Shown here: positions 22,025 through 33,637 of the stretch, in pieces
Position numbering within the stretch: position 1 is the first letter of the stretch
How the letters are laid out: every line of letters starts with the position of its first letter
DNA from: Pyrenochaeta sp. MPI-SDFR-AT-0127
Lineage: Eukaryota; Ascomycota; Dothideomycetes; Pleosporales; Cucurbitariaceae
Assembly: GCA_020747015.1 (NCBI GenBank)
Contig: JAGTJM010000017.1
Location: 1 to 64,000 of the forward strand
DNA length: 64,000 nucleotides
Direction of reading: 5' to 3'
The notes under the pieces: model-generated
What the model was told of the DNA's origin: nothing
The model's input: the letters and a program-made list of their open reading frames with translations, nothing else
Database searches by the model: none
Program-made: the position numbers and the translations under genes

Positions 22025-23508
22025 TCACTCACAAGTGATTTGCGTTGCGTGTAGGTCAAGAAGTCGGCGGGTTGCTTGGAGGGTCTCCTCTTGCGCTTTG
22101 ATCAACGTCTTGAGTACAGCCTGAAGATCCTCGTGATCTAAAAATGATGGGCTGCGGTCACAGGGCAACACAGGCACTTCTGCTTCGTTTCCAAACCGTT
22201 CTTCAATCACATCCTTCGGTGAAAAATCCTCTAGGCTTTCAATTCCGTCCTCCTTTGATCGTAGATTGGCTTTCTGCTTACCTGGCTTTACATAATGTGC
22301 TGTTCCATTCTCTTTGATAGTGTAGCTTACTTTCCTCCCATCCCGAGAATGAACAGATTGTCGAAACGAAGCCTGATCAGTGGGGGGCTGCTCTGAATTA
22401 TCGTGTGATGGGTCAACACCTCCAGATTGATGACTCTGATGCCGAGAGGAGAGTCTTGTGGGTATCTCGTTCTCGCCGGTCGAGGGATCTTCAGCCTCTG
22501 CCCCTGGACCAGCCCGGACCTGGTTCCTTTTATAGTCGTCAAGAATTTTACGCCACTGTTTTAAGGGGACCACCTCTAACTGTTTTAGACTTTGCGGTAT
22601 GTAGAAGATAGAGAGCCCAAAGATCCCACTGGCGATATAGAAGACGAGGATGGCGACTGAACCAGAACCATGCGATGGTATTAGATTAGCCGTATGAAGT
22701 TCTCCAAGATAAATGCCAAGTCCAATGAGAAATGTATTAATGGCGATCTTCAAAAGTCCCATAGGCACAACCATCATCATTGCTGCATACGGCGATGCTA
22801 CCTTCCATCTTCCTGCCTCAACATGGTTGCGCCATGTGTTCAGATGCTTCACTTGGACATTTCGCAGTTCTGGACCAAATCTACTCTCAATGTTCGAGAC
22901 TTGGGAGCGGAAAATTTTCTTTTCCGCGGCTGGCGTTGGTTTTGTAAGGAAGTCCTTGATATCTTCCGCAGTATGCAAGCCGTGGAATGCAGGATTGACC
23001 GCACAAGAGAAGAATACAGATAGTGCACCTGTAGTAAGACTAACAACGAAGAAGGCCTGGGCTGTCCAATGTGTGTCCTCCACCTTTGCCAAAGACATTG
23101 CTGAGATCGCCACTTGAGCTGTGATGGCACCCTTGATAAATCAGTTGTTTGTACAAGTGGGGAAGTACCGAGATCTACACGTACTGCTACACCTATCATG
23201 TTGAAGCTCGTATTGTATGACTTCATGAATGCCACCACGTGTTGGTCACTCGCATGCAGCACGTACCGCTCCACTCGATCCATTACGAAGAGTGCATCGG
23301 TGAAAATTGTATGCAGCAAACATGCAACGATAAGGCCTCCCTCTTTGCGCTGCGTTGCAAACGGTTTGGCTGAGGCTGTCAAGGTACTGTTTCGTTGTCT
23401 ATAAGTGTCCCGAATACTCCCAACGGTTCGCCCGAGTTTATCTAAGGAGCCAATAGATACGATCAGAACTGGCAAGGCTCCTAACGCAACACCGGCAATC
23501 TCGGCCAT
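22025..23508 (-). CDS. Hypothetical membrane protein with HeLo-like N-terminal appearance
   Basis: Exons 23508-23169 and 23118-22025 give 477 residues; the acceptor at 23119 is chosen because it restores the frame into LAQVAISAMSLAKVED. The N-terminus MAEIAGVALGALPVLIVSIG resembles the start of fungal HeLo-like and STAND N-terminal domains, but this is a short resemblance. Hydrophobic segments lie at the N-terminus, at AQAFFVVSLTTGALSVFFSCAV, at MMMVVPMGLLKIAINTFLIG and at SVAILVFYIASGIFGLSIFYI. The C-terminal ~170 residues are polar, rich in Ser/Asp/Glu, ending in a short predicted coiled coil. The stop overlaps a strong donor-like GTGAGT, so a further 3' exon cannot be excluded. Function unknown. 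Confidence 0.72.
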
Positions 23509-24317
23509 GGTTGATATTGGAATGTTTTCTTGATACTGTTGTTGACTTGTTTCGTTTACAATCGAAGGTTTGTCTTGTAGGACTCGCCTCAATCAGGCTG
23601 AAGATGTCACTCAGCTGTGAACCCCCCGCCTCTTCATAGCTAAGGTCAAGCATGATTACACGACATGATCCCACATAGAGCTAGATTGCGCCTATGTTGT
23701 ACAGGAGCCTTCCAACTCGGGTTTGCCCGACGCACGAACAGCAGAATTAGCTACCGAATGGACAGGTAGCTGTGAGCAAGTCATGGTATGCAAGTAGAAG
23801 AAGACAACGAAAAGGTTCAAAAGAATGACTGGCGGACGACCTTGCGACGCTTTACTCACTCAACATCGAGACGGGTTCAGTAGGAGGGCAGAGTGTCGGA
23901 ACTTCGTCGGACCGAGGATTCTTAGCGGCGGGTGCTGCATCCAAAGCTTCTGGAAATTTCGATCTCTAATCTTCCATCTCCATCTCGCAACCTGACATAT
24001 CTTCTACACTGCCCAACCTCACTGTCCTGATTAAAACTCTCCCGTGCAGCTTCTGGCGCAGTCTGAACTAGCTTTTGGTAAGTTTTGCGTTGGACAGTTA
24101 GTTGCTTTTTACTTTTTCGATTGAATGATGAGACACAAGCTGGCACCAGTCTGAGAAGACTTGTACTCTTTGCATGCGGATCAGCTGCATAGACTTTTAA
24201 GTCGCCCACTGACAATCACAAACACACATTGCACATGTTCGGCCAAAGTTGGGAATTTTGAAGCTAATTGGCCTCTCACAGATCTTTCACTAAGAAACGC
24301 GCTCCCCGTCCACCACC
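23509..24317. other. Divergent intergenic region
   Basis: About 800 bases between the starts of the minus-strand membrane protein and the plus-strand AHA1 gene, presumably holding both promoters. No gene is recognised. Confidence 0.5.
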
Positions 24318-25433
24318 ATGGTCCTTCACAATCCGAACAACTGGCATTGGGTCAATAAGGATGTATCAGGCTGGGCGCGGGAGTACCTTGACACGGAGCT
24401 TGTACAATTATCTGCCGAGCAGGATGGCGTCACAGCAAAGATAGATAAGGTTGTAAGCATGGATGGGGATGTGGATGTCAGCCAGAGGAAAGGCAAAGTC
24501 ATCACCATCTTCGACGTGAAGTTAAAATTAGAATACTCTGGTACGTTGTCTTTCAGTTAGCGGCACCATCATGGGCTGACTCGGTCGGCAGGCAAAAACC
24601 AAGAGGGTGAGGAAGCCAGCGGCACCATCACTGTTCCCGAGGTTGCCCATGACACGGAGGAAGACGAGTATGTCGTATGTTCCCTTCGCTTATACACGTC
24701 GCATTGGTTTTGTCCTTTCTGAGCTGTTCGACTGACCATATCCTAGTTTGAGATAGATGTCTACTCCGACGACAGCAGCAAACAGCCTGTCAAAGACCTA
24801 GTGCGAACCAAGATCCTGCCGCAATTACGTACAAGTCTTGCCAAACTTGGGCCAGCGCTCATGGCAGAGCACGGAAAAGATATCCAGCATGCGCCAGGGT
24901 CTAATCCGGGTAGCGGCTTCTCGACGCCCAAGGTTTACTCAAGCTCAAGTGTCAACAAGTCCAGCGGCACAAAGCCTGAGGCATCTGGCTCTCAAAAGAG
25001 CAGCTCTGGAGCAGTTGTCAACGTGACCACCATCACTGACAACACGGAATTCCGTACAGATGCTGCCAACTTGTTTCAGACGTTTACAGATCCTCAGCGC
25101 ATCGCCGCATTCACCCGCTCGCCGCCTCAAAACTTTACTGGCGCCAAGCCTGGAGGCACATTTGAATTGTTTGGCGGCAATGTAAGCGGAGAGTACACTG
25201 AACTACAGGAGCCAACGCACATCGTCCAGAAATGGCGACTTGCGCAATGGCCTGCCGGACACTACTCAACACTGTCTATCTGGTTTGACCAGAATGATGT
25301 AGATGCAGTGACGGTGATGAGGGTTGAGTGGAAGGGCGTTCCAGTTGGCCAGGAGGAGCCGACGAAGACTAATTGGGATCAATACTACGTTCGCAGCATC
25401 AAAACTACTTTCGGCTTCGGCACAGTGTTGTAG
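24318..25433 (+). CDS. AHA1: Hsp90 co-chaperone Aha1
   Basis: Activator of Hsp90 ATPase, a cytosolic co-chaperone that binds the Hsp90 middle and N domains. Exons 24318-24540, 24592-24674 and 24747-25433 (GT-AG introns of 51 and 72 nt) give 330 residues, the usual length. The N-terminal domain begins NPNNWHWVNKDVSGWA, the family signature, and includes the RKGKVITIFDVKL strand. A Ser-rich linker near residues 165-205 separates it from the C-terminal AHSA1/START-like domain (FQTFTDPQRIAAFTRSPP, GGTFELFGGNVSGEY, QKWRLAQWPAGHYSTLSIWF). Kozak context at the start is good (CCACCATGG). Confidence 0.95.
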
Positions 25434-26468
25434 TTTGATGCGGAGAACCTGGGAGTGGTAGCCCAAGTATGGAGTATGGGGCGTTGAAAGGATTTACGAA
25501 TGCATACGAAGCTACGGATACTGGAAGAATTACAGGATAGCCTCGATGGCATAGACAGTCAATGTGAATTGTTCTGAATGACGTTTGTCAATTTTGGCGT
25601 ACTACGCATGTGGACTCCTCAGATAAGCTTTCTCCTGCAAGGCTTGGCTCTGCGGACGAGGCGTTTGCATGTGCTTAGCTTCAGCAACACCTTTGTTTTG
25701 TCCTTAACCTTATCTCCGCTCGAGAAGAACTAGCCCTGCATTGTTTAGAATCGGCATGCCCATACGAAGTTCAAGTCCAATTGATTCGAGGCCAATGCCC
25801 CGTTGCTCCGAACTCCAGGCTCCAATTGACTGGCAGTTGGCACAACCTTGCCAGAGAAGTCATCCACCTGCCCAAAAGAGCCCTGCATCACTTCCCGCTA
25901 TTGCCACGCACGATAACAAGCTACGCAAGCATGCACAAGCTTGCTTGGGCCTGCGTAGCGCGGGGTAGCTCTTCGACGACTTGGAGCTTCACGATCAGGT
26001 CTTTGGAGGTTGCCTCCCTTTAGTGTTTTGCTATCTTTATTGTTGGTTTATGCGAGTCAGAACAAGCTGAAGGTCTCACCTGACCTTGAATGAACATATG
26101 ACATAGCTTCTTGTAGCTTCGCATTCATAAAAAGACACAACGTTCTGCAACGTCATCGGACCGAGCGACGGATCCCACCGGTCCCTGTATCCTGGTTTAT
26201 ACACTTGATGAGCTGTTATTTAGCCTCTATCGGAAGGTGGCTATCTGGTCATGGTAGCTCAAACGCAGATTTAAATTGTTGCTTATGGACCTGGCTGAGC
26301 TTAAATGACTGATCGCCGTGCTAATTCCATGCTGCTGTATTCAGAGCCTGAGCCGTTGGTCTGTAAAGATCAATGTGAATTGAAAAGAAGATAAACAATT
26401 CTATTTTCACTGGCCTAATTCAGCTGAGAGTCTCACAGTACCAGTGCTGCCCATCACAAGCTTTCGCC
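25434..26468. other. Intergenic stretch
   Basis: About 1 kb holding the AHA1 3' UTR and the promoter of the carboxypeptidase gene. Short open frames near 25.7-26.0 kb have no recognisable content. Confidence 0.5.
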
Positions 26469-28324
26469 ATGAACGTGGTCTCAAGGTTATCCGCAATACC
26501 CTTCTTGGTCGCCACCGCTGTTGCACAGTTTGTTCCAGCACCGACTGACCTGATAACAAAAGAGGGTTATTCAGGCATCAACGTGCGGTATAAAGAGGTT
26601 CCGACTGGAATTTGTGAGCTGGATCCGAAAGTCAAGAGCTACTCGGGCTACGCAGACGTCGATGATGACCAGCACGTTTTCTGGTGGTTCTTCGAAGCCC
26701 GCAATCAGGATCCCACCAACGCACCTTTAACAGTCTGGATAAATGGTGGACCAGGTTCAAGCTCAATGATTGGACTGTTCCAGGAATTAGGGCCTTGTGG
26801 TGTCGGTCCAGATCTGAAGCCATTCAACAACCCGTATTCATGGACAAACGCAAGCAACATGCTCTTCATCGATCAACCTACGACCGTCGGATTTTCGTAC
26901 TCGATTCCTATTCCCGGCTATACCGACAGCGGCTTCATCATTCAATTGCCCAACAATACATGTCCAGATTATGCCGAAGCATATGGCACATGCGGGACGT
27001 ATTCGAAGCCAAATCATACTTTGACTGCCAACAGTACAGAAGGCGCAGCCCCAAACATGTGGAAGACATTACAGGGATTCATGGGCGCCTTTCCAGAGTA
27101 TTCGCGCAATGGGTTCAGCTTTACAACAGAGAGTTACGGCGGACACTATGCGCCTGTATTCAATGGTAAGGCGGACATATGTGTAAAATCACGACAACAA
27201 GACTGACTTTGCTATAGCCTATTTTCTCGATCAGAATGCGAAAAACATCTCGGGGGCGCACAAGATTGATCTCGAGAATGTTCTGATTGGAAATGGCTGG
27301 TTTGACCCGCTCGTTCAGTACCAGGCATACTACAACTATTCCGTCTTCCCTGGAAACACTTATGACTATGACCCGTACAACGACACAGTCAAGGCAGAAT
27401 GGTATAACAACTTGTATGGGGAAGGCAATTGTGTGGACCAGACGAAACACTGCTATGCTACAGGCCAAAACTCGATTTGCGCTCGCGCTGACGACTTCTG
27501 CTACCAGAAGGTCGAATACCTGTATGATTTGTATAGTGGGAGGGACGAGTACGACATGCGATACCTGACTCCAGATCCGTTTCCATACTCGTACTATGTC
27601 GAGTATCTGAATACGCCAGCGGTGCAAAAGGCGATTGGTGCTTACCAGAATTTCTCCGAGAGCTCGAGCACAGTGTCATCTGCGTTTACAAATACGGGAG
27701 ACGACGACCGCGAGTCTGGGACTATTGAGGCGTGTCGAAAGTTGCTTGCTGCTGGCGTTCAGGTTATGCTGTACTATGGCGACGCGTAAGATGCCCGTTG
27801 ATCTGCATGGGCCGTGCTAACCATCCATCAGCGACTACAACTGCAACTGGCTCGGCGGCCAGGTGGTTGCGGATATGATCAACGCAACAGGTTACGACAC
27901 CGCAGGCTTCGTCAATATTACGACGTCCGACAGTGTTGTCCATGGACAGGTCAGGCAATCTGGTCTGTTCTCTTTTGTTCGCATTTACGAGTCAGGTCAC
28001 GAAGTCCCGTTCTACCAGCCTCTCGCTTCGCTTGAGATATTTGAGCGTGCTTTGAAGCAGGTCGACATTGCGACTGGCAAAGAAGAGGCACGCGGCGAGT
28101 ACAAGACAGTGGGGACACCCACGAGCACGTACAGAGAAGGCAATGGGACTGTGCAGTTTGAGGTCACGCCCAAGAATGCAACCTACAACACTGTGCTCAA
28201 TGCGCCAGATGCACAGCCGACGTGGGGCGTAGGAAAGTCAACGGATGCCAGAGGGGTGCAGAAGAGGGCCGTGGGGAGGCTGGCGAGGCCAAGGATGTCG
28301 AGAGGTGGGAAGCGGCCAGCTTGA
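26469..28324 (+). CDS. Secreted serine carboxypeptidase (peptidase family S10)
   Basis: Serine-type carboxypeptidase that removes C-terminal residues from peptides, secreted or vacuolar. Exons 26469-27165, 27218-27785 and 27832-28324 give 585 residues. A signal peptide is visible (MNVVSRLSAIPFLVATAVAQ). VWINGGPGSSSM forms the oxyanion region. The catalytic triad is Ser in TESYGGHYAP (residue ~222), Asp in DADYNCNW (~423) and His in ESGHEVPFYQP (~478). The serine motif reads ESYGG rather than the common ESYAG. Several N-glycosylation sequons and a basic C-terminal tail (RLARPRMSRGGKRPA) are present. Intron 27786-27831 splits the codon just before the catalytic Asp. Confidence 0.93.
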
Positions 28325-29164
28325 TTGTATCTATGATTTTGGGTGGGAGCGAATAGTGCAGTCAGTCCTGCGGTAGCTTGTACCATGATCCATCATCCAC
28401 AAAGCTCTCATCTAATCCGTGACGGGGTGTTAGTGTGCGGGTTGTGCCTAGTCAGGCTCGCACCGCATATCCGTTCGGCTAGCGAAGCCTCAAACGTCAC
28501 CAGGGCCTGAGGTGTCGATCTGGCCCAGAGCGCGCCATGGAGCGGTAAAGCGGCTCTTCAGAGGGAGCCGTGGTGGCAGTCGCGCGGCGGTAAGATTGAA
28601 GGACATGGGCGCGCAGAGAAAGTATACGCGACAGGAGTTGCAGAAACGTTGCAGGAGTCAGTGTTGAGTAAGATGCAGGCGGCCTGATCCCTGCATATGC
28701 ATCAAAGCGGCGTCTTGGGAGAGGAGGCCCAGCCGGACTCGCGTCAGCTATGCTCGCGGGAAGCCCTCGACCACCACCGCACCGCGTCCAAGAGTAGCAC
28801 GACAGCAGCAATTCCCCGGCTTCCCACGAGACGCCCACGCTGCTGCCGCAAAGGGCCCAGCACCTGTCACCCAGCCCGCCCATTGCGTCCACGGCGCGCC
28901 GCCCCCCCTCCGCTCCCCCAGTCCGCTTGCGTTCCGAGATTGTGCCACGCCGGAATCGCATCCACAACTTTTCCAATCACCGTTTGAGAATCCAAACAGC
29001 ATACCGTCGACCCTCTCCACGCCCTGTCATGGTGCTCGCTGGCGCATGGCCTCGCTGAGAGGCACCATACCCACTCTTGTCGCTGCACAGACTGGCAGCC
29101 ACTCCTCCCCCTGCTCCCTCGTCCGAGCAACGCGATAGCTGCCGCGCGGCGACCCTGTCCCAGC
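28325..29164. other. Intergenic stretch
   Basis: About 840 bases with the carboxypeptidase 3' end and a C-rich leader before the next gene. GC-rich chance frames occur on both strands. No gene is recognised. Confidence 0.5.
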
Positions 29165-32100
29165 ATGGCGCCCTCGAACATGTTTTCCTACCTCAGGCCT
29201 GGCCACGCAAAGCGCAATGCCTCGAGTCTGGCCTCTCCAGAGCCCGTCCCCAGCCCCGCCGCCGCCGTCTTCCCACCGCCCTCGTCGTCGTCTCACAACA
29301 CCGAGTACTTCTCGTCGCCACGCTTCTCTGATAATGCAAGCTACGCCTCGAGCTCGCCCATATCACCATTCCCCCCACAATTACCCCCCATCACACGCGT
29401 AGCCTCGAAACTGGACAAGTCGGCCTCCCCCAACAGTTCACAATATACCGCCAGCCAGCATTCGGGGAGCACTGGTGGGAGCAGCAGCAAAGTAGCGCAG
29501 GATATGGGGATCCTGTCTCCGCCGCCGAGGGTACTAAATCAGCTGTCACCGAGTTATGAAAATATCCCTTCCCCTGCGCGATCAATGACGGCCACTACGC
29601 CTACTGGTCTTCGTCCGCCGGGGTTGAGTGTGCCCCAGAAGTCGGATTACGCGCAGCAACCAGAGACAGCCTCCCAGTCCTCGACCTATTTGGCCCCTTC
29701 AATAGCCTCCCCGAACTACTCAAGCTTCTCAAGGTCGCAAACGTCGCTCATCAGCGGCATCAGCGAGAAGCTGTCAGGCAGCTCAAAGATTACTTCTACG
29801 CCAACGGCAGCGCCCGCCAAGGGAAAGTCCAGACTGACTCTGCGGAACCCCATGTCTCTGTTGATGCGGCGGAGATCTGGGCAAACACTGGATCCTCTGG
29901 CAGACGAGTCGATAGTCACACATCGCTCGACGTCAATCGTCCCGCCTATGCCTGATAACTATGACCCCAGCATCCGCGGCCACATCGTCCATGACTTCAA
30001 CGCGCCGAGGATAAATAGGAATTTCTCTTACAATAACGCATACACCGAAAACCAAAAGTCACAAGAGCTCGGCCGTGCAAGCCCGCCCAAAATAGATCGA
30101 GAACATACACCAGTCTTTCGCGAGCATTTTGATGACGACACGAGCTATGAGCAATCGCAAGCCGCCATACGAGCGGAGCAGTTGGTCAACAAGGACTTTC
30201 TTGCCCGCAATTCAGTTCAATTCTCTCCACCTGCACAGTCGCCTCCACCACCCCCGCCTTTGCCCAAAGATTCGCCGCCTCCGATAGCGTCGTCTTCACC
30301 ACCATCTCGGCCGCCGTATCAGTCTGTCGAGAGCAACTCCTCCCTCTTGTCTTCTTCAGTCCTGTCTCCAGTACAAGAAGCGCCTAGCCCAACAGACGCC
30401 CCCGTTGAGGTTACACCCAGGAAAAGAAAGTCTACCAAAACCCCGCCTCCCTCACGATCAAGAGCGACTTCGGTTACAGACCCATCATTTCAGCCAGCTG
30501 GACTGCCTGCACACTTCAGTAGCAGGGCATCTAGATTCAGTTTCCAGATACCTGGTGGCAGCGATTCCACCCAAGAGAAGCTACTGGAGGAGAGGCACAA
30601 GGCAAAAGAGGCAGAAAAGGCTTCGAAACAAGTTCGCATGTCCACAAATACGATCGATGATGAATATGACGAGTATGGCATGGACGACTACGATGACATG
30701 GACGGCGGCTTCGATGAAGAGATTCCAATGCTCGGCGAAGAAGACGAGTTTACTGGCCTCGGAGATCAAACGCTGGACTCTGGTATGAATGCGTTCGACT
30801 TCTCTTCACTGTCAGTACAGCCTGGTCTGAATGATCCCATGAGCCCGATGAACCCATTAGGCCAGCTTCAGACGCCAGTCGATATGAACGGCGTCCCCAT
30901 CGGATATGCTATGTCAGAAGAGATGCTCCAACAGTTCCAACTTTCAGCGTCTGTCAATCACCTTGGTGGCTACGATACTTCGCACAGCGAGAATCATGGC
31001 CTCGGCTTGGTGGGCGTTGAGGATGACTTCAGCAATCCTACGGGAATCACTTCATCTGAGGCATATGAGAGCACAGGACCTGGCGTGAACTACGACTCGA
31101 AGCCAGGCGACATCGGCCTCGATGATGATATGTACTTTGACGATGGTCTCATCGGTGATCAGGACGATGATGATGTCGCAGAGTTTGACGAGAATGTGTT
31201 CGATGACCCGAGTGGTCCGTTGTTCGAAAGAAAAGTCAAGTTTACAAACATTGAAGACGCACCGAGTGCTCCCGCCTCATATCATCCTGGAGTTCCCAGT
31301 TCAGAGGTCGGCTATGAGGCGGACGACGATACTGTGTCCAAGCATCTGGAGAAGTCTGAGCCGTCGCTTGCTCACAAAACTTCTGTTGCGGCGCAGCGCC
31401 CACTGCCTGATTTCAATAACATGGACGCCTATCACAGTGCGCTCGCCGATGCAGCAAACCGAGCTGAAGCTGCTGGACGCTTTGCTAGGAAGGCTAGCGT
31501 TGATGCAGGTCAGTCTAGCTCAGATGTCGATGAATTTTCGTCATTGAGCAATTCGCGTCCTAGCTTGGTTCCTGATGATGGTCGCTTCAGCCTGGACACT
31601 GATGTCTTTCCCCCAGATGATGACGGCTTTGGCATGAGTTCTAGCTTTGTCGACGATTACGACTACAGCGATTTTGACTCGGCTCTGGAAGACGACCCCA
31701 TCATTGCTGCTGCTAATGCCGAAGCGTTAGCATACGACGATGAGGGATTTTACGGCAGCGAATTTGGATTCTATGCATCTGCGGTTGGCGAAACACCCAG
31801 TGCTTGGGGTGGCTTCTTCGGTCCTTCTGGCCTTGGTCGTACCGTGAGCGGCCGCAATGCCGTGCGGGAGCCAAACCTGACGCCCATCACAGAACGAAGT
31901 GAATACAGCACGCGCAACTCATTCATCAGTCTGAACCATTTCCGAGATGGACAACAACCACTTCAGAGTCCCGCTCTAGCTCAGCTTGCACGCATGAGCC
32001 CATATGGGTGGCCAGAAGAGGAGGATATGAGCCTTGACTCTTTGCTAAAGCTACGAAAAGGCGCGTTTGGGGGGAGCGCTGCGAGTTTGCCAGGAAGTGC

Positions 32101-32872
32101 ATCGAACAGCCCGCGAAACTCCTCACCCATGGGCATGCAGTTTGTTCCGCGAATGAGCAGTCCTGTAGGGAACCGGATGAAGGAGCACAATGGAAAAGAG
32201 TTCGAAAGCGACGAATCAGGGAACATGGAGGATGGTTTTGAGGGCGATGAAGAAGACGACGAGGGGTTGATGGATGCCGTTAATGCGGCATACGAAGACG
32301 AAGGTGACAATGCTCAAAGCGATGGAGAAGAAAGGCCAGAAAGTCCAACCCTCACAGCGAGCGACTACAACTCACTTTCTAGCCCGACCAGTCATCTTCT
32401 CCCCAACGACACCTCACTTCTTCCTCCCATTTCTGAGCTGTACGCTCAGGACAATAAGCAGTTGTTGTCGCACGCCTCACTCGCCTCTCCATGCAACATA
32501 TCGCTCCCCATGTCGCCGTACGGCATGCCTCTCGGATCGCCATATTCAGGCTCTCAATCGCGACCTCCAGCCCCTCCGTCCATTGACACTTCTCTTTCCT
32601 CTCCATCCGCTACTGCCACAAGTTCTAGTGCGCCGCGGCGACAGTCCATGGGCCTCATATCACCCATTTCGACGTCATCACCAATGACACCAAGTGGCAG
32701 TGGCTGGCGAGGCGGCCATTCACGCAAAGGCAGTGCAGCGGACAGTGTCACATACGTGCGTGAGCATGATGAAGCAGGTGAAGGGAGGTGGGTGCTTGAG
32801 CGGCGACGCACGGCGGAGAGTGGGGAATTGGAGTTGATTGCAAGAGAGATTGTTGAAGGAGGCAGGATCTAA
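29165..32872 (+). CDS. Large disordered fungal protein of unknown function
   Basis: Uninterrupted reading frame of 1235 residues. It is rich in Ser, Pro and Asp and mostly predicted disordered. The N-terminal third has Ser/Pro tracts, a basic patch (GKSRLTLRNPMSLLMRRRSG, residues ~220-240) and poly-Pro. A short charged helix (EKLLEERHKAKEAEKASKQ) near 470-490 precedes the repeatedly acidic middle (DDEYDEYGMDDYDDMDGGF and similar). The best-ordered part is the C-terminal ~50 residues, with SVTYVREHDEAGEGRWVLERRRTAESGELELIAREIVEGGRI in two segments, a block that looks conserved. I do not recognise a catalytic domain. Candidates such as a scaffold or nuclear regulator are only guesses. Confidence 0.85.
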   Translation: MAPSNMFSYLRPGHAKRNASSLASPEPVPSPAAAVFPPPSSSSHNTEYFSSPRFSDNASYASSSPISPFPPQLPPITRVASKLDKSASPNSSQYTASQHSGSTGGSSSKVAQDMGILSPPPRVLNQLSPSYENIPSPARSMTATTPTGLRPPGLSVPQKSDYAQQPETASQSSTYLAPSIASPNYSSFSRSQTSLISGISEKLSGSSKITSTPTAAPAKGKSRLTLRNPMSLLMRRRSGQTLDPLADESIVTHRSTSIVPPMPDNYDPSIRGHIVHDFNAPRINRNFSYNNAYTENQKSQELGRASPPKIDREHTPVFREHFDDDTSYEQSQAAIRAEQLVNKDFLARNSVQFSPPAQSPPPPPPLPKDSPPPIASSSPPSRPPYQSVESNSSLLSSSVLSPVQEAPSPTDAPVEVTPRKRKSTKTPPPSRSRATSVTDPSFQPAGLPAHFSSRASRFSFQIPGGSDSTQEKLLEERHKAKEAEKASKQVRMSTNTIDDEYDEYGMDDYDDMDGGFDEEIPMLGEEDEFTGLGDQTLDSGMNAFDFSSLSVQPGLNDPMSPMNPLGQLQTPVDMNGVPIGYAMSEEMLQQFQLSASVNHLGGYDTSHSENHGLGLVGVEDDFSNPTGITSSEAYESTGPGVNYDSKPGDIGLDDDMYFDDGLIGDQDDDDVAEFDENVFDDPSGPLFERKVKFTNIEDAPSAPASYHPGVPSSEVGYEADDDTVSKHLEKSEPSLAHKTSVAAQRPLPDFNNMDAYHSALADAANRAEAAGRFARKASVDAGQSSSDVDEFSSLSNSRPSLVPDDGRFSLDTDVFPPDDDGFGMSSSFVDDYDYSDFDSALEDDPIIAAANAEALAYDDEGFYGSEFGFYASAVGETPSAWGGFFGPSGLGRTVSGRNAVREPNLTPITERSEYSTRNSFISLNHFRDGQQPLQSPALAQLARMSPYGWPEEEDMSLDSLLKLRKGAFGGSAASLPGSASNSPRNSSPMGMQFVPRMSSPVGNRMKEHNGKEFESDESGNMEDGFEGDEEDDEGLMDAVNAAYEDEGDNAQSDGEERPESPTLTASDYNSLSSPTSHLLPNDTSLLPPISELYAQDNKQLLSHASLASPCNISLPMSPYGMPLGSPYSGSQSRPPAPPSIDTSLSSPSATATSSSAPRRQSMGLISPISTSSPMTPSGSGWRGGHSRKGSAADSVTYVREHDEAGEGRWVLERRRTAESGELELIAREIVEGGRI

Positions 32873-33637
32873 GAGCCCTGTGAACATTGGATACCCAAAA
32901 GGCATTCTTACTCATCTGCCCTTGAACAATTTGGACGGAAGCATTGCATTGTTGGCGTTTTAGCGATTGAGCCTTGGAGGCATGCATCATGAACAGGCTG
33001 GGCCTTGTGAACTTATTATGACTTAGATACCTTACATGCTAGAATGATGAAACTCATTTGCACAGTATGCTTGAACGGTAGCATCCGATGACCTAGAAGT
33101 GATCTGCCCCTAGTCAGCGCCTGGCCGCGGATACTGCCGAACCCAATTCCATGGCCCCAACGTCCGGGACTGCTCCGCGTGGACTATCATCTATGGACCG
33201 GACACGACCTGCCGGACTATTCAGCGCTCCAAAACGCCTAGCCAAACATGAGGAACTTGCACAAACCATTGTGCATACCACGAAGCCCAATTGCTCCTGC
33301 CAGCGGCCCAGTCGCACGGGATGGGAATTCCCAATCACGATACGCGTCAGCGCCAAGGGTAGACATGCCGATTTCCGCGCTCCTTAACCTCTTCCGTCAT
33401 GTCGCATGGGATGGGCAAGGATATCGAAGACTTGGAAATCTGATGCATACCAACGATTCTTGCGCTGGACGCCTCCTTTCTCTACTCTGACCTAGACGCC
33501 GTCCAAGAGCACCCTCCTCTCTTTCTTCGCAGGGCCAGATGCCGAGCTCGACTGTACTGCGATAGTCTTATCCACCCGCTCCTCGCGACAGTCCACCACC
33601 ACCACACTCATTCAAAAGCAGCACTACTCGCCACAGC
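32873..33637. other. Intergenic stretch
   Basis: About 760 bases between two plus-strand genes, with the 3' UTR of the disordered protein and a C/A-rich leader before the carboxylesterase start. Nothing else is recognised. Confidence 0.5.

Noticed and set aside
21732..22028. Minus-strand open frame with hydrophobic N-terminus, possible extra 3' exon of the membrane protein gene
   Set aside because: It lies antisense to the better-supported NADAR remnant and has no convincing protein features; the upstream gene already has a stop at 22025.
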